NCBI GenBank assembly: GCA_947488905.1
Contig: CANLBJ010000003.1
Span: 186,001 to 250,000 of the forward strand
Origin: Ulvibacter algarum
Lineage (GTDB): Bacteria > Bacteroidota > Bacteroidia > Flavobacteriales > Flavobacteriaceae
DNA: 64,000 nt
Direction of reading: 5' to 3'
This document shows positions 16,927 through 26,552 of the stretch, one piece after another (positions within the stretch are counted from its first letter, which is position 1; every line of letters begins with the position of its first letter). Both the position numbers and the translations under genes were made by a program. The notes under the pieces are model-generated. The model ran no database searches. It had not been told where the DNA came from and saw nothing but the letters and a program-made list of their open reading frames with translations.

Positions 16927-18194
16927 GATATGTTCTTTTCTATTAATTTTTTAATATTATTAAACCTCCGTTGAACAGATGTTGCTTTCATACTATCTCT
17001 TGATGTGTCTTTCTCAAAAGTATTATCCTTCAATAAATCGACATATTCAGAAATCAATTTCTCCTTATTTTGAAGTAAAATAGAAAATTGAAATGAACTT
17101 AATTTAGATAGTAATACACCCCACATCTCAAACAGGTTTTTATTAATTGGTGATTTTTTTTCAGAATATGAACTTTTTCTAAAACTTTGATCTCCAAAAA
17201 CATCATAAGATCTTTGCATTCCTATTTTAAATACTGATTCAAGTTTATCAATACAAACCAAATTAATATCTTCCTGTTGAACCTGTCCTTCTTTTAACAT
17301 TTTAATAAAATCCCTACTATCAAAATCAGGATATGAATTAATGATTATCATAGCATTACTTAAAAAAGAATTTATACCAAGTGTCTTTTTATAATTTACA
17401 TAATCAATAACCAGAAAAGACAAAAATCTCAATATCAACTCCTTATCAGCCATTCTCAAATCTTTAACTGAATTGTTTGTGGCAAGTTTAAATTCCTGTG
17501 TATCTGAAAGATTTTTCAATAACTCCGTAGATTTCCCAACGTATAATGCATTTCTAATTTCTTGACTACTTAGTGGCATTCCACCAGTATTTATTCTTTT
17601 AAAAATATTACGCTTTACTTCCTCTGGCGTACCAGGATTAATTATAGTAAACTGAAATTCTGTTTCATAAATTCTGTTTTGTAGATGAACCGGTAAGTCA
17701 TTAAATTTATCGCCATCATAATCTTTCCAAAATTCAAGACTACGTAGTTTAAATCCATCCCCTTTTAATTTTTCATTTTTATTCAATAAATACTCTTTAC
17801 CCAAAATAAAGTCTCTTATTGTACTTAAGCGTTGTAAACCATCAACTACTGTTAAGTTTCCTTTCTCATCAGCAGACACATAAAACATTGGTATAGGTAT
17901 TTTAAGCATTAATGACTCTATCAATTGAGACTTCTTAGATAGTGTCCAAACTTCCTTTCTTTGAAAATCTGGATTTAAAATAATAGTGCCTTGAATTAAT
18001 CTTCTCAAACACATATCCATTGCCATACCCTTTGAATCAATGGAAATATCATTTGGATTAAATGGATCATTTAATGTTTCATTTTCATGATCGTCTTCAA
18101 CACCTGTATAACTGTAATTCACATAATCTTGCGAAGTACTATTCTCAGACTGATATGTACTACTTCTTTTAAAATCATTATTTTCTTCTACCAT
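16923..18194 (-). CDS. DUF262 (ParB/GmrS-like) protein
   Basis: A 423-residue protein. After a disordered N-terminus (about 1-45) the DUF262 core shows LNPDFQRKEVW (73-83), the KIPIP loop (98-102), and VVDGLQRLSTI (116-126), a variant of the DGQQR nucleotide-binding/hydrolysis motif with Leu for the first Gln. A long helical C-terminal domain follows. DUF262 is the N-terminal part of GmrSD-type modification-dependent enzymes; it hydrolyses NTPs or acts as a ParB-like nuclease module. No DUF1524 HNH domain is seen, so this is not a full GmrSD. It begins 46 bases after hsdS and is translationally coupled to the ATPase gene. Confidence 0.9.
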   Translation of the reverse strand: MVEENNDFKRSSTYQSENSTSQDYVNYSYTGVEDDHENETLNDPFNPNDISIDSKGMAMDMCLRRLIQGTIILNPDFQRKEVWTLSKKSQLIESLMLKIPIPMFYVSADEKGNLTVVDGLQRLSTIRDFILGKEYLLNKNEKLKGDGFKLRSLEFWKDYDGDKFNDLPVHLQNRIYETEFQFTIINPGTPEEVKRNIFKRINTGGMPLSSQEIRNALYVGKSTELLKNLSDTQEFKLATNNSVKDLRMADKELILRFLSFLVIDYVNYKKTLGINSFLSNAMIIINSYPDFDSRDFIKMLKEGQVQQEDINLVCIDKLESVFKIGMQRSYDVFGDQSFRKSSYSEKKSPINKNLFEMWGVLLSKLSSFQFSILLQNKEKLISEYVDLLKDNTFEKDTSRDSMKATSVQRRFNNIKKLIEKNIS

Positions 18195-18240
18195 TTTATT
18201 TTAAAAAATTTATTAAAGATAATTAATTATTACCTCTTTT

Positions 18241-19572
18241 TTAACAAACCCTAACCTTACCAGTTACAACCCCATTTATTAAACTACTCTTATACTCTTT
18301 TAACTTGGCAATTTCTTGCTGTTTTAAGCCAATAGCAGTTTCTATTTTTTGTGAAGCAGTTTCTATATATGTTGAAATTTCTTTTTGTTCTGAAAGTGGT
18401 GGGATAGGAATATCTAAATTTCCAAGTTTTTGAAGATTTAATCCATCTCTTTTACCTTCACCAGAAACACCTCTTAATTCACTATATGCAGCTTTTAGAA
18501 ACACAAATAAATATTTAGACTCCATTCTCTCTTTATTAGCTTTTAAGGCAGCTAAAGACTGATTCCCTGTAGTGTTGAAATCTATATATGCAACCATTCC
18601 TTTGGTTTTTCCTTGACCCGCTAAAGCCACAACCAATGAGTCTTTCTCTATCCATCTTGCAGAAGAATTTCTAAGACCAAGTTCTGTAATATAAGTTGTG
18701 GGCTTAGTTACAGTATCTTGATTAACTTCACCTGATGCTATCCAAGGAATTGTTCCATTCTGCCAATAACTTAAATTAGTTTTATCAGGTGTTCCTCCAG
18801 CATATATCTTAGATAACCATTTTAAATGACAAATATCCCAACCCTCAGGAATCTCACCAATCCACTCCACACCAGAATCTTTTAAGGGAACACTATCATC
18901 CAAACCACGTGTTACGGCTTTGTGTATGAGAATTTGTTTGCGTTCTTTAAGTAAATTTATTTGTTGCTGTTTAATAGCAATAGCATCGTCTATTTTGGTG
19001 GTTTTATCGTCTAGAAATTGTGCTATTTGGGTTTGTTCTGGAAGTGGTGGAATTAATATTTGAAAATTTTTAATATCTGCTGGTGCTATATGAGGAACCA
19101 TTGGATCTGTTTTAGTCATTTCAACCCAAAGCAAAAAATTTCGATTAACAATATTAAAATAGAGATAATTAGAGGTTAATGTTACTTTAGGTCTTAACCT
19201 CGCAACACGTTGAAGTAATAAAATAGGTAAATCTGATTCTTTAATTTGGCAAAAATTCTTTCCAACTTTTGAGCCATCCATAGCTATTAAGACATCACCA
19301 TCTTTTAATAAGTAATCTACTAAATGTTTCTCTATTTCTGGCCAGAATCTTGTTTCTTTCCAATCTAGCACTCCTTCCTTCACATTAATACCTCTTGCCA
19401 GCTTTATTCCTTTATCGGTGTATTTTTCACTCTTAAAAGGATAACCGGTTATCATATCTATTTGATTTTTAAGACGATGAACTTCCCAATGCTCAGGGAT
19501 TTCTCCTAACCATTCCACTCCAGACTCTTTATAGCTTTCGTAACGTTGTACTTTACTTTTTACTTCTACCAT
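18241..19572 (-). CDS. hsdS: Type I restriction enzyme, S (specificity) subunit
   Basis: A 443-residue HsdS with two target recognition domains (about residues 15-185 and 235-390) and two conserved helical spacers (about 186-225 and 395-435). The two halves are built as a repeat: each begins with the same phrase (GVEWLGEIPEHWEV near 18; GVEWIGEIPEGWDI near 231), and each ends with a KIxxAIxxKQQxIxxLKExK helix. Such internal repeats are known to allow recombination that changes specificity. The start codon shares one base with the hsdM stop (TAATG). Each TRD should read one half of a bipartite target; the target cannot be predicted by eye. Confidence 0.94.
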   Translation of the reverse strand: MVEVKSKVQRYESYKESGVEWLGEIPEHWEVHRLKNQIDMITGYPFKSEKYTDKGIKLARGINVKEGVLDWKETRFWPEIEKHLVDYLLKDGDVLIAMDGSKVGKNFCQIKESDLPILLLQRVARLRPKVTLTSNYLYFNIVNRNFLLWVEMTKTDPMVPHIAPADIKNFQILIPPLPEQTQIAQFLDDKTTKIDDAIAIKQQQINLLKERKQILIHKAVTRGLDDSVPLKDSGVEWIGEIPEGWDICHLKWLSKIYAGGTPDKTNLSYWQNGTIPWIASGEVNQDTVTKPTTYITELGLRNSSARWIEKDSLVVALAGQGKTKGMVAYIDFNTTGNQSLAALKANKERMESKYLFVFLKAAYSELRGVSGEGKRDGLNLQKLGNLDIPIPPLSEQKEISTYIETASQKIETAIGLKQQEIAKLKEYKSSLINGVVTGKVRVC

Positions 19573-21920
19573 TACACCAAGTTTAAAATTTCAGAAATTA
19601 AACCATCACTTTGTTGTTCTAAGTCTAGAATATCTTTAGTGACGTCTTCTATGTTACGTAATGGTGTGTGCTTGTAAAAATATTTGTTAAAGCTAATTTC
19701 GTAACCAATTTTGGTAGCATCTAGGTTTATCCAAGCTTCTGGTACGTGTGGTTGTACTTCGCGTAAAAAGTAGCTGTGTATGTTGTCTTTAAGTGGTACG
19801 TTTTCTGTGTCGCGGAGATCACTTTCGGTTTCATAAACAGTATACTCTCCTTTTTTGCTAGTGGCATAATACCCAAAGTCCGCCAAGTCTTTTTCTTCGC
19901 AATCTAAATGTGCTAAGAGTTTGTTTAGTTTATCACCAGAGAGTTTTTCTACTTTTTTAATAACTTTCTCAGCAGCTGCATCGTACCAACTTACTGCATT
20001 TAAAATGGCTTTTTTATCACTTGCACTAATACTTAGTTTCTGCTTTTTAATTTCGGTATCTACTAGTTTTTTAAAGTCATTAAAATCGTTGTACTCCTTT
20101 TCGCCAATGGCATTCAGTAAAACAGTTCCCGTATTTACTAAATTTAAATGCTTTTGCCACGTTGCCCCTTTGGTCAGTTTTGTTTTATTAGCAGAAGATA
20201 AGTTGAGTTCGTTTTTCTCACACCATTCTAAGAGCTCCTTTCCGTGTTTAGCAGTATTGCTGTACATACTTTCTCCAAAGGTTTCAAAAGCATATTGCAT
20301 AGGTTCTTGCAAGACTCTATCATAACGTAATGTTTCTATACGTGCTGCTGTAAATTGTGCTTTTAGGCGTTTTGGTCGTTCTATAGTTGCTTTGTAATAC
20401 CCAAAATCTTCATTATCAAAAACCTGTGCAGAAATGCCTTGCTCGCCTTCACGCTCAGCAACACTCATATCTGTATAGGTTTTTACAATTTTAGTAATGT
20501 GTTTTGGTGAGAACTCGCAGTTTTTATTCCCTAAGTTTTTACGCAGTTTTCTATACAGTTGCCCTGCATCTATTAATTGTACTTTGCCTTTACGGTTGGC
20601 AGCTTTATTATTACTTAAAATCCAGATATAAGTGGTGATTCCTGTATTGTAAAACAGGTTATTAGGCAATTGCACAATAGCTTCTAGCCAGTCGTTTTCT
20701 ATAATGTGTCTGCGTATGTTGCTTTCTCCCCCTCCTGCATCTCCAGTAAATAGACTACTCCCATTATGTACAGAAGCAATACGTGTTCCTGTTGGGCTTT
20801 GGCTTAATGATTTCATTTTATCCACCATTTCCATTAAAAACAATAATTGCCCGTCGCTAGATCGTGGTATCGCATCTGCATCTTCGGCCACATCCCAATA
20901 GTTTTTTAAAGTGATTTTAAAACGAGGGTCAATCACATCTTTACCGTCCTTAATATATTTTTGTTCGCTGCTCCACGATTTACCATACGGTGGGTTAGAC
21001 AACATAAAATCGAAGGTCTTGCCTGCAAATTCGTCTGTAGATAAAGTAGAACCAACTCTAATGTTCTCGGGGTTATTCCCCTTAATCATCATATCACTCT
21101 TACAGATAGCGTAAGTCTCGTCGTTTATTTCTTTTCCGTAGAGATAGACATCACCTGTTGCACGTATCTCGCCTTCTTCATCTTTAATAAAGTTTTGGCT
21201 CTCGGTAAGCATCCCTCCACTACCACAGGCAGGGTCATAAATAGTCATTACAGGCGGTAAGTTGTCTTTAATAGGGTCAAAAATAATGTGCGTCATTAAA
21301 TCAATCACTTCACGAGGTGTAAAGTGTTCTCCAGCTTCTTCGTTGTTCTCTTCGTTAAATTTCCTGATGAGTTCTTCAAACACATACCCCATTCCTAAAT
21401 TAGAAAGCGCAGGTAATTTTCTACCTTCGGGATCTTCTTTTTCAAAAGGGGTTAAATTAATATAAGAGGAAGTAAATTTTTCCAAGACATCTAGCAATAC
21501 ATCTTTTGTTGCCATGTGTCGCACTTGGCTGCGAAGTTTAAACTTCTCAATAATTTCCTTTACATTAGGACTAAAGCCATTTAGATAATCTTCAAAATTG
21601 GCTTGTAATATCTGTTGGCTATTAGTAGCCGTATCGTGCAGCTTTTGCAACGTCCATTTACTTACATTATAAAACACATAACCAGACGCTTCACGCAATC
21701 CTGTTTCATCCCATTCTGTAAACCCAGCTTCATCACGCTGAAAGGCGAGTTCTTCTAAAACCGCGTCTTTGGTTGGTTCTAAAAGTGCGTCTAGTCGACG
21801 TAAAACTATCATTGGTAAAATAACGTCTCTGTACTTACCGCGTACATAGACATCTCTAAGGCAATCGTCTGCAATAGACCAAATAAAGGATACTAATTTA
21901 TTATGTGATGATTTGTTCAT
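19572..21920 (-). CDS. hsdM: Type I DNA methyltransferase, M subunit
   Basis: A 782-residue HsdM. The N-terminal helical domain (about 1-160) leads into an N6-adenine methyltransferase core with SAM motif DPACGSGGM (229-237) and catalytic NPPY (309-312). The protein is longer than the usual 500-550 residues: the C-terminal part (about 560-782) is an added helical region with several KxxL heptads and a segment like the C-terminal domains of large HsdM forms. First gene of the hsd operon, one base overlapping hsdS. One copy of the window-wide CTTCGGAAA motif lies in the upstream region at 21991-21999. Confidence 0.95.
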   Translation of the reverse strand: MNKSSHNKLVSFIWSIADDCLRDVYVRGKYRDVILPMIVLRRLDALLEPTKDAVLEELAFQRDEAGFTEWDETGLREASGYVFYNVSKWTLQKLHDTATNSQQILQANFEDYLNGFSPNVKEIIEKFKLRSQVRHMATKDVLLDVLEKFTSSYINLTPFEKEDPEGRKLPALSNLGMGYVFEELIRKFNEENNEEAGEHFTPREVIDLMTHIIFDPIKDNLPPVMTIYDPACGSGGMLTESQNFIKDEEGEIRATGDVYLYGKEINDETYAICKSDMMIKGNNPENIRVGSTLSTDEFAGKTFDFMLSNPPYGKSWSSEQKYIKDGKDVIDPRFKITLKNYWDVAEDADAIPRSSDGQLLFLMEMVDKMKSLSQSPTGTRIASVHNGSSLFTGDAGGGESNIRRHIIENDWLEAIVQLPNNLFYNTGITTYIWILSNNKAANRKGKVQLIDAGQLYRKLRKNLGNKNCEFSPKHITKIVKTYTDMSVAEREGEQGISAQVFDNEDFGYYKATIERPKRLKAQFTAARIETLRYDRVLQEPMQYAFETFGESMYSNTAKHGKELLEWCEKNELNLSSANKTKLTKGATWQKHLNLVNTGTVLLNAIGEKEYNDFNDFKKLVDTEIKKQKLSISASDKKAILNAVSWYDAAAEKVIKKVEKLSGDKLNKLLAHLDCEEKDLADFGYYATSKKGEYTVYETESDLRDTENVPLKDNIHSYFLREVQPHVPEAWINLDATKIGYEISFNKYFYKHTPLRNIEDVTKDILDLEQQSDGLISEILNLV

Positions 21921-22158
21921 TATTGTAATGGATATTTTTTTAGTTATTAAGACGCTTGTCTTTATAAGAATAATTAATCAAAACTTACTATTTCCGAAGA
22001 AACAAACACTAGACAAAATAAAAACCAAAAGCAATAACTTCCGGTTTTTTGGGGAATACCCAAATTTATATAATTAAAACTATGTTGCCTTACGGGAAAC
22101 CATAAAGTATTATTTTTTAATTCTGTATCACAATGCAAATGGCACAAAAACAACTAGG

Positions 22159-22824
22159 TTAGCCAACCAAATCTGCCTTATAATTTGCCTCTAGCACATA
22201 ATGTATAGCGATGGCGGTTAAGGCAATCCACTCTGCCCAGAAGAGGGTGAGGTTTTTAAAAATGGTGACTCCTTCTATCTCGTTTGCAAAATAGAGTGCT
22301 AGGCTTAAGGCAGAGATCACAGCAAGAAAAATACCTGTTTTTCTAAACTTTTTATTACTCACAAAAGCCATCACATAAATACTACCTGCAAAAAAGATTG
22401 CCGCACTCACATAATGCAAAGCAGCATACTCCTCATGCGGGAAAAGCAACACGCCCAGCAAGCTAAGCCCAAAAATGATATTAAAGTTTTTACCCGGCGG
22501 CTGTTGTTCTTCTATGTGATGACACTGCACCGCTACAGCTGCCTTGTTCATACCGCGAGCTTCCATCTCTTTAAGCTGGGTAATCTCTTTTTCTTTTCTG
22601 TAATGGAGCACGCCGTTATAGATAAACATACAGGCGGCAGCGGCAAGAAACATCCCAAAAAGATGGGCGTTTACAGGCATATACACATAATCACTTATAC
22701 TGTCTCTAAAGGTTTGTGCACCGTTATCACCTAGTCTTAAAAAAAGCGGCATTAGTACTAAAATGGCTGCGAGCAGTATCTCTAGCGTAGCAAGCCTGGT
22801 GAGGTAGCTGTTGGTTTTGTTCAT
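22159..22824 (-). CDS. Multi-helix membrane protein, unrecognised
   Basis: A 221-residue integral membrane protein with about six hydrophobic segments (near residues 12-30, 54-74, 115-130, 135-153, 160-178, 190-210). The first loop RLGDNGAQTFRDSISDYVYM and the paired helices recall DUF998/Frag1-like proteins, but I cannot assign a family. A soluble loop (about 75-110) contains QCHHIEEQQ. Two acidic residues sit in the sixth helix region. It lies alone between the hsd operon and the M19 dipeptidase gene, all on the - strand, with 83 bases to its upstream neighbour. Confidence 0.75.
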   Translation of the reverse strand: MNKTNSYLTRLATLEILLAAILVLMPLFLRLGDNGAQTFRDSISDYVYMPVNAHLFGMFLAAAACMFIYNGVLHYRKEKEITQLKEMEARGMNKAAVAVQCHHIEEQQPPGKNFNIIFGLSLLGVLLFPHEEYAALHYVSAAIFFAGSIYVMAFVSNKKFRKTGIFLAVISALSLALYFANEIEGVTIFKNLTLFWAEWIALTAIAIHYVLEANYKADLVG

Positions 22825-22907
22825 AGTATTTGGTTATTAGTGGTGGTGGTTTGTCTTGGTCTTTATATCCTGTTTCTTTTCTACTTCGGAAAACGGATAG
22901 GCTTCAA

Positions 22908-24365
22908 CTATTTTAAGTGGGTTTGTAAAAAAGTCTTGGCATTAGAGAACATAAATTTTTCTATGATCACTTGTGCAGATAGCGCGCTATAGTTGGGTAG
23001 GTTTTTAGCCTTTTTGGTTTTTAAAAAATAAGAAGCTTGTTTGAGTAGATATTTCCGTAGTAAAGGCATCTCACTATGACGCCAAAAACCGTCTAATGGG
23101 TCTACAATACCATCAAAATCTGAGCCCAACACCTGAAAACCCCAAGGGTCTACTGCCGTGCCATCATTGTGTTTAGATGCTTGTTTATACACCTCTAGCG
23201 CCATTGCCTCTACTTGTCGCCACACATAAAAAGAACGCTTACGGAGGCCTCTGTTTTTTTCTGCTTTAGTGAGGCCGTGTTTCCTGTTTCCGTAGTCACC
23301 TTTGCGCAATCTTCTTGCATCTAGTTGTACGCCAAAAATGCCTCCAGATGCTGCAATTTTTATAACCTCTTCATAATAAAAGTTAATCTCATTAGTGTCT
23401 ACATTAGGGTAATGCGTGAAGGTAATCGCACCGTGACTTGCAATTATAGGTATATTTTCTGCTGCATATTTAGTTGAGAGCAGTTGGTAATAATGACGGC
23501 GAGATCGCACGTTCATATGTTTTATATCTATTAAAATACGCCCTTTGCCATTGCTGTCTACTTTTAAAAGTTCTTCTATAAGCGCAATGCCTAAGGGTTC
23601 TATTTTTTGGGTAGCATCTAGTTTTTGATCATAGGCTAACTTACCGGCACTGCCAGAGGTTAAACTTGCCGCTCTCCCACAATACCCATAATCAAAATGA
23701 TGTACGGGTGCCACAAAAAAGGGTTTTACTCCCCAAGCTGGGTCTTTTACTTTTGCTACATTACTTAATACTTGTTTTTGTATGGTGGCAGGATCTGTTG
23801 TGGCTAGTAAAGACCTAAACACGTGTGCTCCCTCAAAGGTAACTACTATATAAAGGGTGTCATCTGCTGTAAAATCTATAGCTGCCGCGCTGTCAACAAC
23901 CTTATAGGTGACTTGCTTTTTATTAACGGTGACTTGCTGGCCAGAGAGTTTGAGTAAAAAATCTCGAGTGAGCTCTAGATCTTCAAAGTAGTTTTTTAAG
24001 TCAAATAGGTTTTCTATTCTAGGTCGCCCTATTCCTGTCATTAAGTTTTTAAGTAGCTTCCCGTCATTTAATTGCTCTGCTCGCTTTTTGCTTAAAATGA
24101 GTTCCCGCTCCATAGGGTCTATAGACAACATTAACACTTGCGCGCCACCACGATAGGCAGAGGTAAAATCTGCTTGCGTAAATTTTGTAATAGAAGTCAC
24201 TGCATTGAGCAACTTTTTAAAACGTGTTAAGCGCTCTTGATGCCAGATGCTACGTTCGTTATGTATATCAAGACTAGGCTCGCCTTCTACATTTTTATAC
24301 TTAAAACTTCTACTAAAGGGCTTAAGTGTGGCATGACAATGGAAGTCAATAAATTTGTGACGCAT
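22908..24365 (-). CDS. Peptidase M19 / renal dipeptidase-like protein
   Basis: A 485-residue amidohydrolase-fold protein. The start DFHCHATLKPF (His9, His11) supplies the first metal ligands; the central region has ILIDIKHMN and IPIIASHGAI, and GSDFDGIVDPLDGFWRHSE (about 412-430) is the M19 signature. The family binds two zinc ions and hydrolyses dipeptides or related amides. There is no signal peptide, so a cytoplasmic location is likely. An insertion between about 100 and 200 makes it longer than typical 330-400-residue members. It is monocistronic or paired with the membrane protein gene downstream. Confidence 0.88.
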   Translation of the reverse strand: MRHKFIDFHCHATLKPFSRSFKYKNVEGEPSLDIHNERSIWHQERLTRFKKLLNAVTSITKFTQADFTSAYRGGAQVLMLSIDPMERELILSKKRAEQLNDGKLLKNLMTGIGRPRIENLFDLKNYFEDLELTRDFLLKLSGQQVTVNKKQVTYKVVDSAAAIDFTADDTLYIVVTFEGAHVFRSLLATTDPATIQKQVLSNVAKVKDPAWGVKPFFVAPVHHFDYGYCGRAASLTSGSAGKLAYDQKLDATQKIEPLGIALIEELLKVDSNGKGRILIDIKHMNVRSRRHYYQLLSTKYAAENIPIIASHGAITFTHYPNVDTNEINFYYEEVIKIAASGGIFGVQLDARRLRKGDYGNRKHGLTKAEKNRGLRKRSFYVWRQVEAMALEVYKQASKHNDGTAVDPWGFQVLGSDFDGIVDPLDGFWRHSEMPLLRKYLLKQASYFLKTKKAKNLPNYSALSAQVIIEKFMFSNAKTFLQTHLK

Positions 24366-24531
24366 ATCTGGTTGGGTTAAAAATGTAACGAGGAGACGCT
24401 AAGATACAAATTTTACCAAAAGAATTATTTACATCCTAAAGCACGTTTTTTTTAAAAATACTAAAACAAAAGTGCACATTTACAACACCCATTTTCAGCA
24501 CTTTAAGTGAGCCATATAATGTCTGGAGTGC

Positions 24532-25479
24532 TTAATCTAGTAAGACAATTTCATCTTCTAAAACCCATGTACCGTTGCGTTGTGCGCTGCGTGTCACCGT
24601 AATTTTTTTAGAACCAGATTTTTTAATCACATCTATCAACTTCATATTTTTATGCACCTTAGTGTTTATGTAAACAGGCGAAGTTAATAAGGCACCAGAG
24701 GTAGGATCAAAAATGTATAAGCTTTTTGAGTTGGGTTTTATATTCCAGAAGCCTATCTCATCTGCTCCATCACCATTAAGGTCTTTTAGGTTTTCTAGGT
24801 CAGATTTATAAGCGTCTTCTATTTTTATACTTGAGAGATCTTTTGCGCTAAAGTGAAGTATGCTATTGCAACCATCTTCACAGATCACATTCTCTTTGCT
24901 TTGTTCGTTTTCTAAAACAGACATCAATACAGGAGACTCTACATAAGCGTGATCTGAAAGGTCGTCACCATTAAAATCACCAAAAAGTTGGCGGTTTTCT
25001 GAGGCTGCTAGTCTTTTATCAAGGTTGTAAGGAAATACAGGAATATTTAAATGTGCCTCCTTACCTACTACACCTTCGCTTAAAATTTTAAAACGGCTAT
25101 TGCTTAGCGTTAATAATAAAAACGATTTATAGGCTGCTTTTACATCGCCATATTGCACTTCTTTTTCAAAAACCACTAGATAATCTGCGCCTTCTTTAGT
25201 GACAGCTATCTCATTATCTTTTATAGTTTGCCTATAGTTAGGGAAGTCTTCAAAGATCATTTTTTTGTGTTGCTCTACTTTAAAATTTGTACGCTCCACA
25301 CCATAATACTGAACAACATCCATGTATTTAGTTTTTAAAAAAGGAGCTTTAATCTCTGTATGCAACTCGTTCCATTCTTGCACAAAAGCACGAGCATCTT
25401 TCTCACGTTTAGATTGCTTTTCATTACAGGCAGTAATAAAAGTTAAACTTAGTAATAACAACAAATAAATAGGTCTCAT
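24532..25479 (-). CDS. Lipoprotein with VCBS/FG-GAP-like segments, function unknown
   Basis: A 315-residue protein with a lipoprotein signal (LTFITAC, Cys18), so it is exported and lipid-anchored. In the C-terminal half two segments, FGDFNGDDLSDHAYV and LKDLNGDGADEIGFW, have the Asp-rich DxNGDGxxD pattern of FG-GAP or calcium-binding repeats. The N-terminal half is alpha/beta with no motif I recognise. It stands alone between the M19 gene and a divergent hydrolase gene. Confidence 0.78.
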   Translation of the reverse strand: MRPIYLLLLLSLTFITACNEKQSKREKDARAFVQEWNELHTEIKAPFLKTKYMDVVQYYGVERTNFKVEQHKKMIFEDFPNYRQTIKDNEIAVTKEGADYLVVFEKEVQYGDVKAAYKSFLLLTLSNSRFKILSEGVVGKEAHLNIPVFPYNLDKRLAASENRQLFGDFNGDDLSDHAYVESPVLMSVLENEQSKENVICEDGCNSILHFSAKDLSSIKIEDAYKSDLENLKDLNGDGADEIGFWNIKPNSKSLYIFDPTSGALLTSPVYINTKVHKNMKLIDVIKKSGSKKITVTRSAQRNGTWVLEDEIVLLD

Positions 25480-25631
25480 AGATTGTTTTTGAGAATTTTA
25501 AATTTAAAGATACATCAATTAAACAACCTAACCTTACCATAGTTTTAACATGATGTCATCTCTTAAATCTTATCTTTAATGTTGCACGCTGCTTGCGTGA
25601 TTCTAATACTTTAAATAAAATTAAAATTTAC

Positions 25632-26492
25632 ATGAACCGTATTTTATTAATACTCCTTAGCACCTTTCTAATCACTAGCTGTGCCACTATAAAACATAAA
25701 GACATTGCTTATATTACTTCGGAAACAGCTACCAATGCCACCTTGTTAAATATTGAAACAGATAAGGGTATTCCTAAATTGAACATTTTTACACGCAAGA
25801 GTATTTCTGAAGTTAAAAGGCCTGTTCTCCTATTTGTGTATGGCGGTAACTGGAATTCTGGGAGTAAAGATATGTATGGTTTTTTAGGTCGCAATTTTGC
25901 AAAACACGATGTTGTAGCTGTATTACCTAACTACACTTTGAGCCCAGATGCTAGTTATGATACAATGGCGCAACAAGTGGCCGCAGCCATAAAATGGACC
26001 CAACAAAACATTGAAGCGTATGGTGGTGATGCTTCTCAAATTTATTTAACGGGGCACTCTGCTGGTGGGCATCTTATAAGTCTTGCAACCTTAAACCCAA
26101 AATATGGTATTGACCCCGCCACAATTTCTGGAATTATTTTAAATGATGCGGCGGCTTTAGATATGAAAAACTACTTAGAAAAAGTCCCTCCCACAGAAGT
26201 AAACAACTATATAACTACCTGGACCAAAGACCCAAAAAACTGGAAAGATGCCTCTCCTATTTATTTCTTGAATGATAAAAGCCCTCCGTTTAAAATATAC
26301 TTGGGCAGCAAAACCTACCCTTCTATTACGGTGTCTAATAAATCGTTTTTAAAAGAATTGAACAAATATCAACCAGATGTAAAGTTTGAGATATTAAATA
26401 AAAAACACGCGCCAATGGTGACGCAATATATCTGGCCTTGGAGCAAACGGTATGATGAGATTGTGGCCTTTATAAACAAAAAAAATAAGTGA
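25632..26492 (+). CDS. Alpha/beta-hydrolase lipoprotein (esterase-like)
   Basis: A 286-residue protein with a lipobox (FLITSC, Cys17) and an alpha/beta-hydrolase fold. VYGGNWNSGSK replaces the usual HGGG oxyanion motif, the nucleophile elbow is GHSAGG, and the late His is probably in NKKHAPMV. It fits the BD-FAE/carboxylesterase group, which cleaves ester bonds of small substrates. I chose ATG 25632 because it gives a clean lipoprotein signal; an upstream in-frame TTG at 25593 would spoil it. A TATCTTTA at 25571-25578 may be its -7 element. One CTTCGGAAA copy is inside the gene at 25717. Confidence 0.85.
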   Translation: MNRILLILLSTFLITSCATIKHKDIAYITSETATNATLLNIETDKGIPKLNIFTRKSISEVKRPVLLFVYGGNWNSGSKDMYGFLGRNFAKHDVVAVLPNYTLSPDASYDTMAQQVAAAIKWTQQNIEAYGGDASQIYLTGHSAGGHLISLATLNPKYGIDPATISGIILNDAAALDMKNYLEKVPPTEVNNYITTWTKDPKNWKDASPIYFLNDKSPPFKIYLGSKTYPSITVSNKSFLKELNKYQPDVKFEILNKKHAPMVTQYIWPWSKRYDEIVAFINKKNK

Positions 26493-26501
26493 TAATTAAG
26501 C

Positions 26502-26540
26502 AAAAAAAATCCCGCAACTCTAAGCTGCGGGATTTTTTTT
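26502..26540. terminator. Bidirectional terminator
   Basis: A TCCCGCA / TGCGGGA stem (26510-26516 with 26526-26532) extended by an A8 run on the left and a T8 run on the right, with a 9-base loop. The symmetrical A/T flanks make it work for the + strand hydrolase gene and the converging - strand gene at 26553-26771. Confidence 0.93.
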
Positions 26541-26552
26541 TATAGTGTAATT

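Noticed and set aside
25593-25631. TTG at 25593 as the start of the hydrolase
   Set aside because: It would put 13 residues in front of a clean lipoprotein signal that begins at ATG 25632.
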